Below, piece after piece: positions 37,023 through 44,506 of a DNA stretch of 64,000 bases. The stretch spans positions 310,001-374,000 of the forward strand of contig NZ_JAKCFI010000004.1 of assembly GCF_021412625.1 (NCBI RefSeq), in the 5' to 3' direction. The stretch is from Myxococcus stipitatus. Its GTDB lineage: Bacteria > Myxococcota > Myxococcia > Myxococcales > Myxococcaceae. Each line of letters begins with the position of its first letter. Positions within the stretch are counted from its first letter, which is position 1. A model generated the notes under the pieces. That model was not told where the DNA came from. It searched no databases and saw only the letters and a list, made by a program, of their open reading frames with translations. The translations under genes and the position numbers were made by a program.

Positions 37023-37546
37023 GTGCAGCCGTGGCCGTCGTAGCCGGACGTCTCGATGGTGACGTTCTGCGCGCCGGCCACCCGCAGCCCCGCGTGGATG
37101 ATGCCCGCGGTGAAGGCTGGATAGTCCCCCACCTCGTTCATCCACAGCTCGAACTGGGTGGGACCCAGCTCCGTGAGCTTGGATTCGGTGTAGTTGTTGC
37201 CCGCCCGGAAGTTCTGGGTGGCCCGCATGAGCGTGCGCCGGGGGCCCAGCACGCGCAGCAGCGACAGCACCGCCCGCCCCAGCATCGTCTCGCGGAAGCC
37301 CTCGATATAGGCCTCGCCCAGCTTGAAGGTGCCCTGACCCAGCGAGTCCTGGGGGAAGAGCTCCTCTGAGGCGATGCGCAGGTAGGCCATCCAGGACGCG
37401 AAGGCGTATGCGGGACGGAGCTTCTGGTCCACGTCCAGGCCCTCCTTGCGCAGGCGCTCCTTGCACCCAGGCGTCAGCCGCCCGTGCAGCGCGCGCAGGA
37501 AGAGGGCTTCGATGGTCTGTTCAAAGACGAGAAGCTCGTCGGCCAT
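36923..37546 (-). CDS. DUF2378 (TIGR02265) family protein
   Basis: A 207-residue cytosolic protein. The pattern of the opening (VFEQTIEALFLRALHGRLTPGCKERLRKEGLDVD), the blocks LGEAYIEGFRETMLGRA and FRAGNNYTESKLTELGP, and the closing GYDGHGCTYRINW are those of the Myxococcales-specific paralogous family DUF2378. Members are dispersed through myxobacterial genomes in many copies with no assigned function. The gene lies 86 bp downstream of exbD on the same strand and could be read through from the Ton operon. Its last 100 bp overlap the convergent membrane-protein gene, so the Gly/Ser-rich tail is encoded in shared DNA. Confidence 0.9.
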   Translation of the reverse strand: MADELLVFEQTIEALFLRALHGRLTPGCKERLRKEGLDVDQKLRPAYAFASWMAYLRIASEELFPQDSLGQGTFKLGEAYIEGFRETMLGRAVLSLLRVLGPRRTLMRATQNFRAGNNYTESKLTELGPTQFELWMNEVGDYPAFTAGIIHAGLRVAGAQNVTIETSGYDGHGCTYRINWNEASVSSGVAGSGDSKAARRSGSISSL

Positions 37547-37632
37547 GAGGAGTGGACTCTAGCCGACGAGCTTCTGGATGTGAACCGCGACTCCAACCCG
37601 GAGCGTAGGACCGCCCCGGGGGAGGATTGACT

Positions 37633-38133
37633 TCAGGGCGCGGGAGCGGGCGGCGGCGTGCCGGTGTCCACCTGCTGGGTACCCTGGATGACGGCGTTCT
37701 CCGGCAGCTCGGTGGCCATGCCGAGGACCTTCGCACCGGCCGCCTTGGCGCCGTCCAGGGCCGCGATGAGCCGGCCGTAGTTGGTGGCGTCGTCCGCCAT
37801 GAAGAAGACGACCTTCTCGTCCGCCTTCTTCGCCGCCAGCATGCGCTTGAGACGGTTGATGTAGTCGGACTCGGTGACCTTCTCCGTGTTGATGGAGTAG
37901 CCGCCGTCCTTGTCCAGCAGCACCACCAACTGCTGGTTGTCCGGGTCCGGAGGGGTCTCGTTCTCCACCTCCGTGTCCGGCACTCGCACCAGGATGTCCT
38001 TCTCCAGGAGCGGCGTGACGACCATGAAGATGATGAGGAGCACCAGCACCACGTCCACCAGCGGCGTGACGTTGATCTCCGAGTTCGGCGCGGACTGCGG
38101 CTTGACCCACTGGCGCTGCTTGTGGCCGGCCAT
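37633..38133 (-). CDS. exbD: ExbD/TolR-family biopolymer transporter (second copy)
   Basis: A 166-residue inner-membrane motor subunit. It has a short cytosolic N-terminus, then a single helix beginning SEINVTPLVDVVLVLLIIFMVV with the proton-relay aspartate Asp27. A periplasmic domain follows, ending in an extended Gly/Pro/Ala tail (DTGTPPPAPAP). It overlaps the upstream exbD by one base (TAATG), so translation is coupled. With ExbB it forms the proton channel that energises TonB. The tail is longer than in the first copy, so the two are not redundant duplicates. Confidence 0.93.
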   Translation of the reverse strand: MAGHKQRQWVKPQSAPNSEINVTPLVDVVLVLLIIFMVVTPLLEKDILVRVPDTEVENETPPDPDNQQLVVLLDKDGGYSINTEKVTESDYINRLKRMLAAKKADEKVVFFMADDATNYGRLIAALDGAKAAGAKVLGMATELPENAVIQGTQQVDTGTPPPAPAP

Positions 38134-38546
38134 TACTTCTTCTCCTCGACGCCGAGCGCGATCTGCTTGGCCTTGGCCTTGCGGGCCACGTCCAGCACCC
38201 TGCGCACGTCGCCCACGTTCACGGTGTTGTCACCCTTGAGCAGGATCTTCTTGCCCGGGTCCTTGGACAGCTCCTGCGCGATGCGGTCCTGCAGCGCCTG
38301 CTCGTCCACCTGGTCGTTCTCCACGAACACCTTCTTGTCCGGGGTGATGGAGACGTAGAGAGGATCCGAGTCCTTTCCCTTCTCCTTTTCGATCTCGGTG
38401 GCCTTCGGCAGCTCCACGGACTTGCCGCGCTGGAGCATGGGGGTGACGACCATGAAGATGATGAGGAGCACCAACACCACGTCCACCAGCGGCGTGACGT
38501 TGATCTCGCTTTTCATGCCCCCCTTGGGGCCTGCTGACATTCCCAT
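38133..38546 (-). CDS. exbD: ExbD/TolR-family biopolymer transporter (first copy)
   Basis: The 137-residue product has one membrane helix with the conserved block KSEINVTPLVDVVLVLLIIFMVV; the proton-binding aspartate is Asp22. The periplasmic domain (ILLKGDNTVNVGDVRRVLDVARK) matches ExbD. An ATG at 38540 (MSAG) is an alternative start. It sits between exbB (129 bp upstream) and the second exbD (1-bp overlap). Two ExbD proteins in one operon are known from other TonB systems, where both are needed for some cargoes. Confidence 0.94.
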   Translation of the reverse strand: MGMSAGPKGGMKSEINVTPLVDVVLVLLIIFMVVTPMLQRGKSVELPKATEIEKEKGKDSDPLYVSITPDKKVFVENDQVDEQALQDRIAQELSKDPGKKILLKGDNTVNVGDVRRVLDVARKAKAKQIALGVEEKK

Positions 38547-38675
38547 GCGTGTAACCTGCTTCCTGGTGATGGGGGCCCGTCCTCCTCCGTGGCGTCGCAG
38601 GCCCCTCGAAAACAGGGGCCGCGTTCATGAAGGAGGCGGGCCTCGGGTCGTCCCCGGGCTCTCGCCGGTGACTGC

Positions 38676-39359
38676 TCAGGCCGCGTGCGAGGACTGCGCG
38701 CCGCCGCTCAGGTGGCGGGCGACCACGTCGAGGAACTCGTTGGAGGACTCGGAGATGTCCACCGCGCGAGCATCCACCCAGCCCTGCAGGAAGTTGTAGG
38801 CCATCACGGCGGGGATGGCGACCAGGAGGCCGAACGCGGTGGTGATGAGCGCCTCGGCGATACCGGCGGAGATGGTGCCCAGACCACCGGAGCCCGCGGC
38901 CGCCATGAGCTGGAAGGCGTTGACGATACCCATCGTCGTGCCGAGCAGACCGACGAACGGCGCCGTCGAACCGACCGTGGCCAGCAGGCCCAGGCCGCGC
39001 TTCATGCTCTGCACCTCACGCTGCGCCTGACGCTCCAGGGCGCGCGCCACCGACTCCACCGCCACTTCCTTGTTGTTGGGGCTGATGCGGTAGGCGGTCA
39101 GGCCGGAGTTGATCACCCGACCCAGGTGACCCACGTCCTTGCCCAGGTTGGTGTTGGCCGCCGTGCTCAGGTCGCCCTTGGCCAGGATCGCACCCATCTT
39201 CGCGGCGAAGTTGCGGCTGTCCGCCCGGGTCTTCCGGAAGACAATCATCCGCTCCGCCATCACGACCAGCGACGCCACCGACATGATGGCCAGGGTGAAG
39301 ATGATGCAGCGGGCGAAGAGGCCCGTGTGGTGCCAGATATCGATGAGAGTGAATTGCAT
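38676..39359 (-). CDS. exbB: ExbB/MotA/TolQ-family proton channel protein
   Basis: The 227-residue product has three transmembrane helices. The first lies near residues 17-36 (RCIIFTLAIMSVASLVVMAE). The second and third surround GLLATVGSTAPFVGLLGTTMGIVNAF and GIAEALITTAFGLLVAIPAVMAYN, the classical ExbB/TolQ signature. A cytosolic helical domain lies between. The protein forms the proton-conducting ring around an ExbD dimer and drives TonB. ATG start. It is second in the operon, after tonB (68 bp apart). Confidence 0.95.
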   Translation of the reverse strand: MQFTLIDIWHHTGLFARCIIFTLAIMSVASLVVMAERMIVFRKTRADSRNFAAKMGAILAKGDLSTAANTNLGKDVGHLGRVINSGLTAYRISPNNKEVAVESVARALERQAQREVQSMKRGLGLLATVGSTAPFVGLLGTTMGIVNAFQLMAAAGSGGLGTISAGIAEALITTAFGLLVAIPAVMAYNFLQGWVDARAVDISESSNEFLDVVARHLSGGAQSSHAA

Positions 39360-39427
39360 GGCTTGGTTAAGCGCTCCTCCTCACGAGCGCGGGTGGTCCG
39401 TCGATGCTTCTCTACGGCGCGCCCGGA

Positions 39428-40183
39428 TCAGCGCGGCAGCTTCAGGTTCAGGGTGAAGGTGTAGTCCACCTGGACCGGGCGTCCCTGGAACGTGACGGGC
39501 TTGTAGCGTGACGACGTCAGAGCGTCCAGGACCGCCTGTTCCATGTGGGGCAGGGGCTTGATGATTCGGCAGCGCTCCACTCGGCCTTCCACGGTGATGA
39601 CGCACTTCACGATCATCGTGCCCTGGACGCGGGACTCGAGCGCCTCTCGCGTGTACTCGGGGTTGGGACCCGAAACCTTCTCCGGCCGGGTCATGCCCGC
39701 ACCGAACGGCAGCACCTCCGTCCCCGTCCCGCCCAGCTGACCGCCCACCACACCACCAATCACACCGCCCACGACGCCACCCACCACGCCACCGGCGACA
39801 CCACCCTCGACACCACCCTCGACCTGCTCCTCGCTGGCCTCCTCCGGCTCGGAGGGCGGCTCCTCGGTGGGCTCCGCTTCCTTCGGGGCCTCCTTGGGGA
39901 TCTCCTTCGGCTGGACGATGGCGTCGGGCTTCTTCGGCTTCTTCGGAGTCGTCTTCGGCTTCGTGCTCGCCGCGGGCGGGGGAGGCGGGGGCGGGGGCGG
40001 AGGCGGCGGGGCCATGGTGGCCTTCAGCGTCACCTCGATCTCCTTCTCCTCCTCGACGGGCTCCCTGGTAGAAAGGAAGTAGGCCACAGCGAACAGCGCC
40101 ACGTGCAGGATCACCGAGATGGTGGTCCCGACGCCGAACTTCGCTTTGGGCGCCTGGCCGCGGTCAAGGACTGAATCAAACAT
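39428..40183 (-). CDS. tonB: TonB-family energy transducer
   Basis: The 251-residue product has one N-terminal helix (about 20-37) and a periplasmic linker. The linker contains an uninterrupted run of 12 prolines at 59-70, a Lys/Pro and Glu/Pro stretch (72-119), and then a Gly-Gly-Val segment at 123-152. The C-terminal domain (about 165-251) has the TonB motif YTREALESRVQGTMIVKCVITVEGRVERCRI, here with two cysteines. It then has ALTSSRYKPVTFQGRPVQVDYTF. It transmits the ExbB/ExbD proton motive force to outer-membrane receptors. It is first in the operon, with its own promoter divergent from the Oar-like gene. Confidence 0.94.
   Translation of the reverse strand: MFDSVLDRGQAPKAKFGVGTTISVILHVALFAVAYFLSTREPVEEEKEIEVTLKATMAPPPPPPPPPPPPAASTKPKTTPKKPKKPDAIVQPKEIPKEAPKEAEPTEEPPSEPEEASEEQVEGGVEGGVAGGVVGGVVGGVIGGVVGGQLGGTGTEVLPFGAGMTRPEKVSGPNPEYTREALESRVQGTMIVKCVITVEGRVERCRIIKPLPHMEQAVLDALTSSRYKPVTFQGRPVQVDYTFTLNLKLPR
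39729..39815 (-). repeat. Gly-Gly-Val repeat region inside tonB
   Basis: About seven units of GGVx (residues 123-152 of TonB) are encoded by a GC-rich near-perfect 12-bp repeat. It lies between the charged linker and the C-terminal TonB domain and presumably acts as a flexible, protease-resistant spacer across the periplasm. Confidence 0.65.
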
Positions 40184-40245
40184 GTACTAGACTCCTCTTC
40201 ACCAGTGGACACCCACCACGCCCCGCCCGGAAGAAAGGGCGCGCT

Positions 40246-40273
40246 ACCATACAGAAACGCGTTCCGGGTTCAA
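40246..40273 (-). promoter_or_regulatory. Candidate promoter of the tonB operon
   Basis: On the minus strand, TTGAAC (40268-40273) and TATGGT (40246-40251) with 16 bp spacing, about 60 bp before the tonB ATG at 40183. Confidence 0.45.
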
Positions 40274-40343
40274 GCAAGCACGGTCAAGGGTAACTGACGT
40301 GATCGCGCAATTGCCCCACTGGTTACCAAAAAGCAACGGTCTA

Positions 40344-40371
40344 TTGACAACTGGCCGACCTCGGATATTTT
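40344..40371 (+). promoter_or_regulatory. Candidate promoter of the Oar-like gene
   Basis: TTGACA (40344-40349, consensus) and TATTTT (40366-40371) with 16 bp spacing, start site near 40378. The ATG lies at 40415 with GGAGGGG before it. One of the clearest vegetative-type promoters in the window. Confidence 0.55.
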
Positions 40372-40414
40372 CCCCAGTCATTTTCGGTTGCAGCCCACCT
40401 TGGAGGGGTCTGGT

Positions 40415-43400
40415 ATGCACGTGAACCGAGTGCTCCGGGAAACCGGAGTTGTCCTGGCCGCAGGTCTGCTGTACGGATCGGCGGCTTTCGCGCAGTCGAG
40501 TACGATGATCGGTACGGTCATCGATTCTCAGAGCCGGCAGCCTGTCGCTGACGTCGTCGTGACCGCCACCTCGCCCAACCTTCAGGGCGAGCAGACGGTG
40601 GTGACCGACGCGCAGGGCAACTACCGTATTCCCCAGCTTCCGCCGGGCGTCTATACCCTGCGGTTCGAGAAGGAGCAGTACAAGCCCTACGCTCGTTCCG
40701 ACGTGCAGCTGCGTCTGAACCGCACCATCCGCGTCAACGTCGAGCTGCTTCCCGAGTCCCTCGGTGAGGTGGTGGAGATCATCGGCGCCCCGCCGACGAT
40801 CGACGTGGGCTCCACGACCACGGGCGTCAGCGTGGATCAGGAGTTCATCCGTCGCATCGCCGTCGCCCGTCCGGGCGGCAAGGGTGGCGCGGCCCGCTCG
40901 TTCGAGTCCCTGGCCGAACTGGCCCCGGGTGCCCAGAACGACACGTACGGTGTCTCCATCAACGGCGCGACCTCGCCCGAGAACGGCTACGTGGTGGACG
41001 GTCTGTCCACGAACGACCCGGCCTACGGCGTGAACGCCAGCCCGATGAGCATCGAGTTCGTGCAGGACGTGAACGTCATCACCGGCGGTTACCTGCCGGA
41101 GTTCGGTCGCTCCACGGGCGGTGTCATCAACGCGGTGACCCGGTCGGGCTCCAACGAGTTCCACGGCTCCGTGTTCGCGAACTGGACCCCGGGCAGCCTC
41201 GAGGGTGACCGCAAGCAGGTTCGTGAAGAGGGCACGGTCATCACCGGCCTCAACGAGCTGTCGAACCTCGGCGACTTCGGTGCGACCCTCGGTGGTCCCA
41301 TCCTGAAGGACAAGCTGTGGTTCTTCGCCGGTTTCGCGCCGTCGTTCGCGCGCTACCAGCACACCCGCTCGCTCAACGCGATCCAGCTGGACGACCAGGG
41401 CAACCCGGTCCGCGACGCCCAGGGCTTCACCCAGACGTCGCTCATCCCCGGTTCGCAGCGCAAGTACTTCGCGGATGCGCGCAGCATCCAGTACATGGGC
41501 AAGCTGACCTACCTCATCAACCAGGACCACAACGTCTCGTTCTCCTTGAACGGCACCCCGTCCTCGACGGGTGGCATGGGCAAGCTGACGGTGGATCCGA
41601 AGACGGGCCTGCTGCCTGGCGCGATCACCTCGCGTCCGGGTGACTTCGCCTTCACGGAGACCAACGCGAACACGACGGCGCTCTCGCTGAAGTACGCCGG
41701 CGCGTTCATGGACAAGAAGGTCCTCGTCGACGCGACGGCGGGCTGGTTCCACCAGACGGCCTCCACGCTGCCCGCCGACGGCAGCAAGCTGGGTTCGTCC
41801 GACGGTCTGGCCGGCTACTCCCGCATGGCGTACGTGAACGAGCGCCCGCTCACCACGTTCGAGGCCCTGCCCCCCGGCACGGAGTCCATGTGCGAGCCCG
41901 TCACCCTGGCTGACGGCTCCGTGGTGCAGCCCTGCCCCGTCACCGGCTACACGCTGGGCGGCCCGGGCTTCATGAGCGACGCGAAGCTGGATCGCTACCA
42001 GATCAACGCGAAGGCCACCTACCTGCTCAACGCGCTCGGCACCCACGTGCTGAAGGCCGGCGTCGACACCGAGTTCCTGGTGTACGACCAGACCAAGGCG
42101 TACGGCGGCGGCGTGTACTTCGAGGAGAGCGGTCCGTACTCGGGCGCCACGCTCGGCACGAGCGGCAACCCGTACAACGGTGCGGCGCTGAGCGACTCCC
42201 GTCGCTACGGCTTCCAGACCGGTCCGGACACCCCGGTCACCCAGCTGACCCAGCAGTCGAAGACCACCAGCACCACGATCGGTGGCTTCCTGCAGGACTC
42301 CTGGTCCATCGCCAACCGCGTCACGCTGAACGTCGGCGTGCGCTACGACATCCAGTCGATGTACGGCGGTGACGACGAGCTGGCGCTCCGCCTGGGCAAC
42401 CAGTGGTCGCCCCGTATCGGCGCCATCGTCGACCCGTTCGCCAACGGCCGCACGAAGTTCTTCGTGAACTTCGCCCGGTACTACGAGCAGGTTCCGCTCA
42501 ACATCCTGGACCGCTCCTTCCCGCCCGAGCGCCGCTACACCGCTCGCCGCGCGATGGCCGAGCCGGGTGATCCCGAGGAGACGGGCTACTGCGATCCTTC
42601 CAACCGCGAGAGCCAGCAGACCGCTTGCAAGGATCCCGAGAACGTCCTGGCCCAGCCGGAGAGCTCGCGCAACCCGAACCGCCTCTACACGGGCGGCAAG
42701 GTGGAGAAGACCCCGGTCGATCCGGACCTCTCCCCGCAGTCCTCCGACGAAGTGGTGGTCGGCGCCGAGTACGAGCTCATCGCCAACACCCGCGTGGGCG
42801 CCAGCTACACCCACCGCGACATGAACAAGGTCATCGAGGACATGTCCCGCGACTCTGGCGCGACCTACTTCCTCGGCAACCCGGGCTATGGCTTCGCGAA
42901 GGAGTTCCCGACGCCGAAGCGCAACTACGACAACGTCACCGTCTACCTGAACCGCAACTTCGCGGACGGGTGGCTCGCCCAGGCCAGCTACACCTGGTCG
43001 CGCCTGTACGGTAACTACCCCGGTCTGTTCCGTCCCGAGACGGCCCAGCTGGACCCGAACATCCTGTCGGACTTCGACCTCGTCGAGCTGCTGGCCAACC
43101 GCACCGGTCTGCTGCCCTTCGACCGCACGCACTCCATCAAGGTGTTCGGCGCGAAGGAGTTCAACTTCACGAACGAGCTGTCGGCCAGCATCGGTCTGTC
43201 CTACCGCGGCAACTCCGGTACGCCGATCAACTACTACGGTCACCACCCGGACTACGGCCAGGATGAGTCCTTCGTCCTCCCCCGTGGCGCCGGCGGCCGC
43301 ACCCCGTGGATCAACATCATCGACTCCAACGTGGGCGTGAACTACCGCGTCAGCAAGGACAGCACGATCTCCTTCACCCTCGACGTGTTCAACCTGTTCA

Positions 43401-43645
43401 ACTTCCAGGGTGTCGACGCGGTCGACCAGTCCTACACCACGCGCGACGTGCTCCCCATCGAGGGTGGCAAGCCGAGCGACCTGCCTGGCAACGTGCAGTA
43501 CATCCCCGGCAACGAGCCGACGGACGACGATGGCAACCCCATCCCGTTCGGCGCGCGTGACGGCGACATCAACAAGAACTTCAAGAACCCGACCCGTTAC
43601 CAGCCGCCGCGCCAGATGCGCTTCGGCATCCGGTACACGTTCTAG
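40415..43645 (+). CDS. oar: Oar-like TonB-dependent outer-membrane receptor/transporter
   Basis: The 1076-residue product has a signal peptide (residues 1-26, AFA before Gln27). A carboxypeptidase-regulatory-like beta-sandwich follows (about 30-110: GTVIDSQSRQPVADVVVTATSP, GNYRIPQLPPGVYTLRF). A TonB plug (about 120-235: NGYVVDGLSTNDPAYG, YLPEFGRSTGGVINAVTRSGSNEFHGS) precedes a large barrel that ends in an aromatic strand (RFGIRYTF). This is the layout of M. xanthus Oar, needed for normal development and reported to help secrete a protease across the outer membrane. Gene neighbourhood with the Ton motor supports it. High GGT/CGT use suggests strong expression. The ATG at 40415 has GGAGGGG seven bases upstream. 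Confidence 0.88.
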   Translation: MHVNRVLRETGVVLAAGLLYGSAAFAQSSTMIGTVIDSQSRQPVADVVVTATSPNLQGEQTVVTDAQGNYRIPQLPPGVYTLRFEKEQYKPYARSDVQLRLNRTIRVNVELLPESLGEVVEIIGAPPTIDVGSTTTGVSVDQEFIRRIAVARPGGKGGAARSFESLAELAPGAQNDTYGVSINGATSPENGYVVDGLSTNDPAYGVNASPMSIEFVQDVNVITGGYLPEFGRSTGGVINAVTRSGSNEFHGSVFANWTPGSLEGDRKQVREEGTVITGLNELSNLGDFGATLGGPILKDKLWFFAGFAPSFARYQHTRSLNAIQLDDQGNPVRDAQGFTQTSLIPGSQRKYFADARSIQYMGKLTYLINQDHNVSFSLNGTPSSTGGMGKLTVDPKTGLLPGAITSRPGDFAFTETNANTTALSLKYAGAFMDKKVLVDATAGWFHQTASTLPADGSKLGSSDGLAGYSRMAYVNERPLTTFEALPPGTESMCEPVTLADGSVVQPCPVTGYTLGGPGFMSDAKLDRYQINAKATYLLNALGTHVLKAGVDTEFLVYDQTKAYGGGVYFEESGPYSGATLGTSGNPYNGAALSDSRRYGFQTGPDTPVTQLTQQSKTTSTTIGGFLQDSWSIANRVTLNVGVRYDIQSMYGGDDELALRLGNQWSPRIGAIVDPFANGRTKFFVNFARYYEQVPLNILDRSFPPERRYTARRAMAEPGDPEETGYCDPSNRESQQTACKDPENVLAQPESSRNPNRLYTGGKVEKTPVDPDLSPQSSDEVVVGAEYELIANTRVGASYTHRDMNKVIEDMSRDSGATYFLGNPGYGFAKEFPTPKRNYDNVTVYLNRNFADGWLAQASYTWSRLYGNYPGLFRPETAQLDPNILSDFDLVELLANRTGLLPFDRTHSIKVFGAKEFNFTNELSASIGLSYRGNSGTPINYYGHHPDYGQDESFVLPRGAGGRTPWINIIDSNVGVNYRVSKDSTISFTLDVFNLFNFQGVDAVDQSYTTRDVLPIEGGKPSDLPGNVQYIPGNEPTDDDGNPIPFGARDGDINKNFKNPTRYQPPRQMRFGIRYTF

Positions 43646-43680
43646 TTCTCGGCCCATTCACGAATCGGAATTCAAGTCAC

Positions 43681-44382
43681 ATGACCAAGAACATTCTGAA
43701 GACTGCGATGGTCGTCGCCGGCGCTGCCTCGCTGATGACGGGCTGCAGCAACGAGCAGGCCGAGGCCGCCTGCTTCGTCCAGGACAGCGGCAACTGGGCG
43801 ACGCGGTACGAGATGGTGAGTGAGTCGGGCACGGACGCGAACGGCAACGCGTGCGATACCAAGGCGCCGGCGTTCGAGTTCCTGGGTATCTACAAGTTCG
43901 CGAACCCGGACAACCCCTCGCAGGCGCAGCTGACGATCCGTCCCGCGGGTCTGGCGAGCCGTGCTAGCCGCGACCCCGGCCCCTCGTCGGAGCAGACGGC
44001 GATCGGTAACTTCGCGGTGGAGCCGGACGAGAAGTCGCTGTGCCACGCGGACACGATGTCCGAGGCGAAGGTCGACGCCATCGCGACCCCGACGGCCGAG
44101 GCGACGACGATCTCGTACCAGTACTCGAACGTCCGGGTTTACTCGGCGCCGAGCGCTCCTGGTACGCAGTTCACTGCCGAGCTGAAGTACACCCGTGACG
44201 GTTGCACCGCGACGTACATCGCCCGCGGCATGTGGCCTGCGCAGGAATGCGATCCCGACGCCGAGGTTGGCAGCGCGGATAACTGCGGCAAGGGCAGCCT
44301 CGTGAACCCGGACTTCGCCGTCGTGTGCCACCCGACCGCGCACTACTGCGTGGTGGCGAACGACGTCCCGTCGCTCAAGTAA
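43681..44382 (+). CDS. Lipoprotein encoded directly after the Oar-like gene
   Basis: A 233-residue lipoprotein. Its signal ends in LMTGC (Cys22). The mature protein contains at least eight more cysteines in small clusters (ACFVQD, NACD, LCHADTM, DGCTATY, QECDPD, DNCGKG, VCHPTAHYCVV), so it is probably disulfide-bonded in the periplasm or on the surface. No family is recognised. It starts with ATG 35 bp after the oar stop and shares its codon style, including many GGT/CGT codons. It is therefore probably co-transcribed and a partner of the transporter, for example a cargo or a plug-associated factor. A clear intrinsic terminator follows. Confidence 0.85.
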   Translation: MTKNILKTAMVVAGAASLMTGCSNEQAEAACFVQDSGNWATRYEMVSESGTDANGNACDTKAPAFEFLGIYKFANPDNPSQAQLTIRPAGLASRASRDPGPSSEQTAIGNFAVEPDEKSLCHADTMSEAKVDAIATPTAEATTISYQYSNVRVYSAPSAPGTQFTAELKYTRDGCTATYIARGMWPAQECDPDAEVGSADNCGKGSLVNPDFAVVCHPTAHYCVVANDVPSLK

Positions 44383-44428
44383 CACCAGCCAGCGCTCGCT
44401 GAGCTGAGCCACCACCGAGTGGCGCAAC

Positions 44429-44480
44429 GCGGCCCCGGCAGCCCTCCTCAGGGAGTGGACTGACGGGGCCGCGGTGTTTT
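44429..44480 (+). terminator. Intrinsic terminator with T-tail after the Oar/lipoprotein operon
   Basis: GCGGCCCCG (44429-44437) pairs with CGGGGCCGC (44464-44472). The loop of 26 contains a second small stem, and GGTGTTTT follows. One of the few terminators in the window with a T-tract. Confidence 0.75.
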
Positions 44481-44506
44481 AAGGCGCGGGAGCACCCTGG
44501 AGGCAC

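Noticed and set aside
40244-43657. Minus-strand open frame of 1137 codons opposite the Oar-like gene
   Set aside because: The plus-strand protein has a signal peptide, plug and barrel end. The opposite frame has no start signal or domain.
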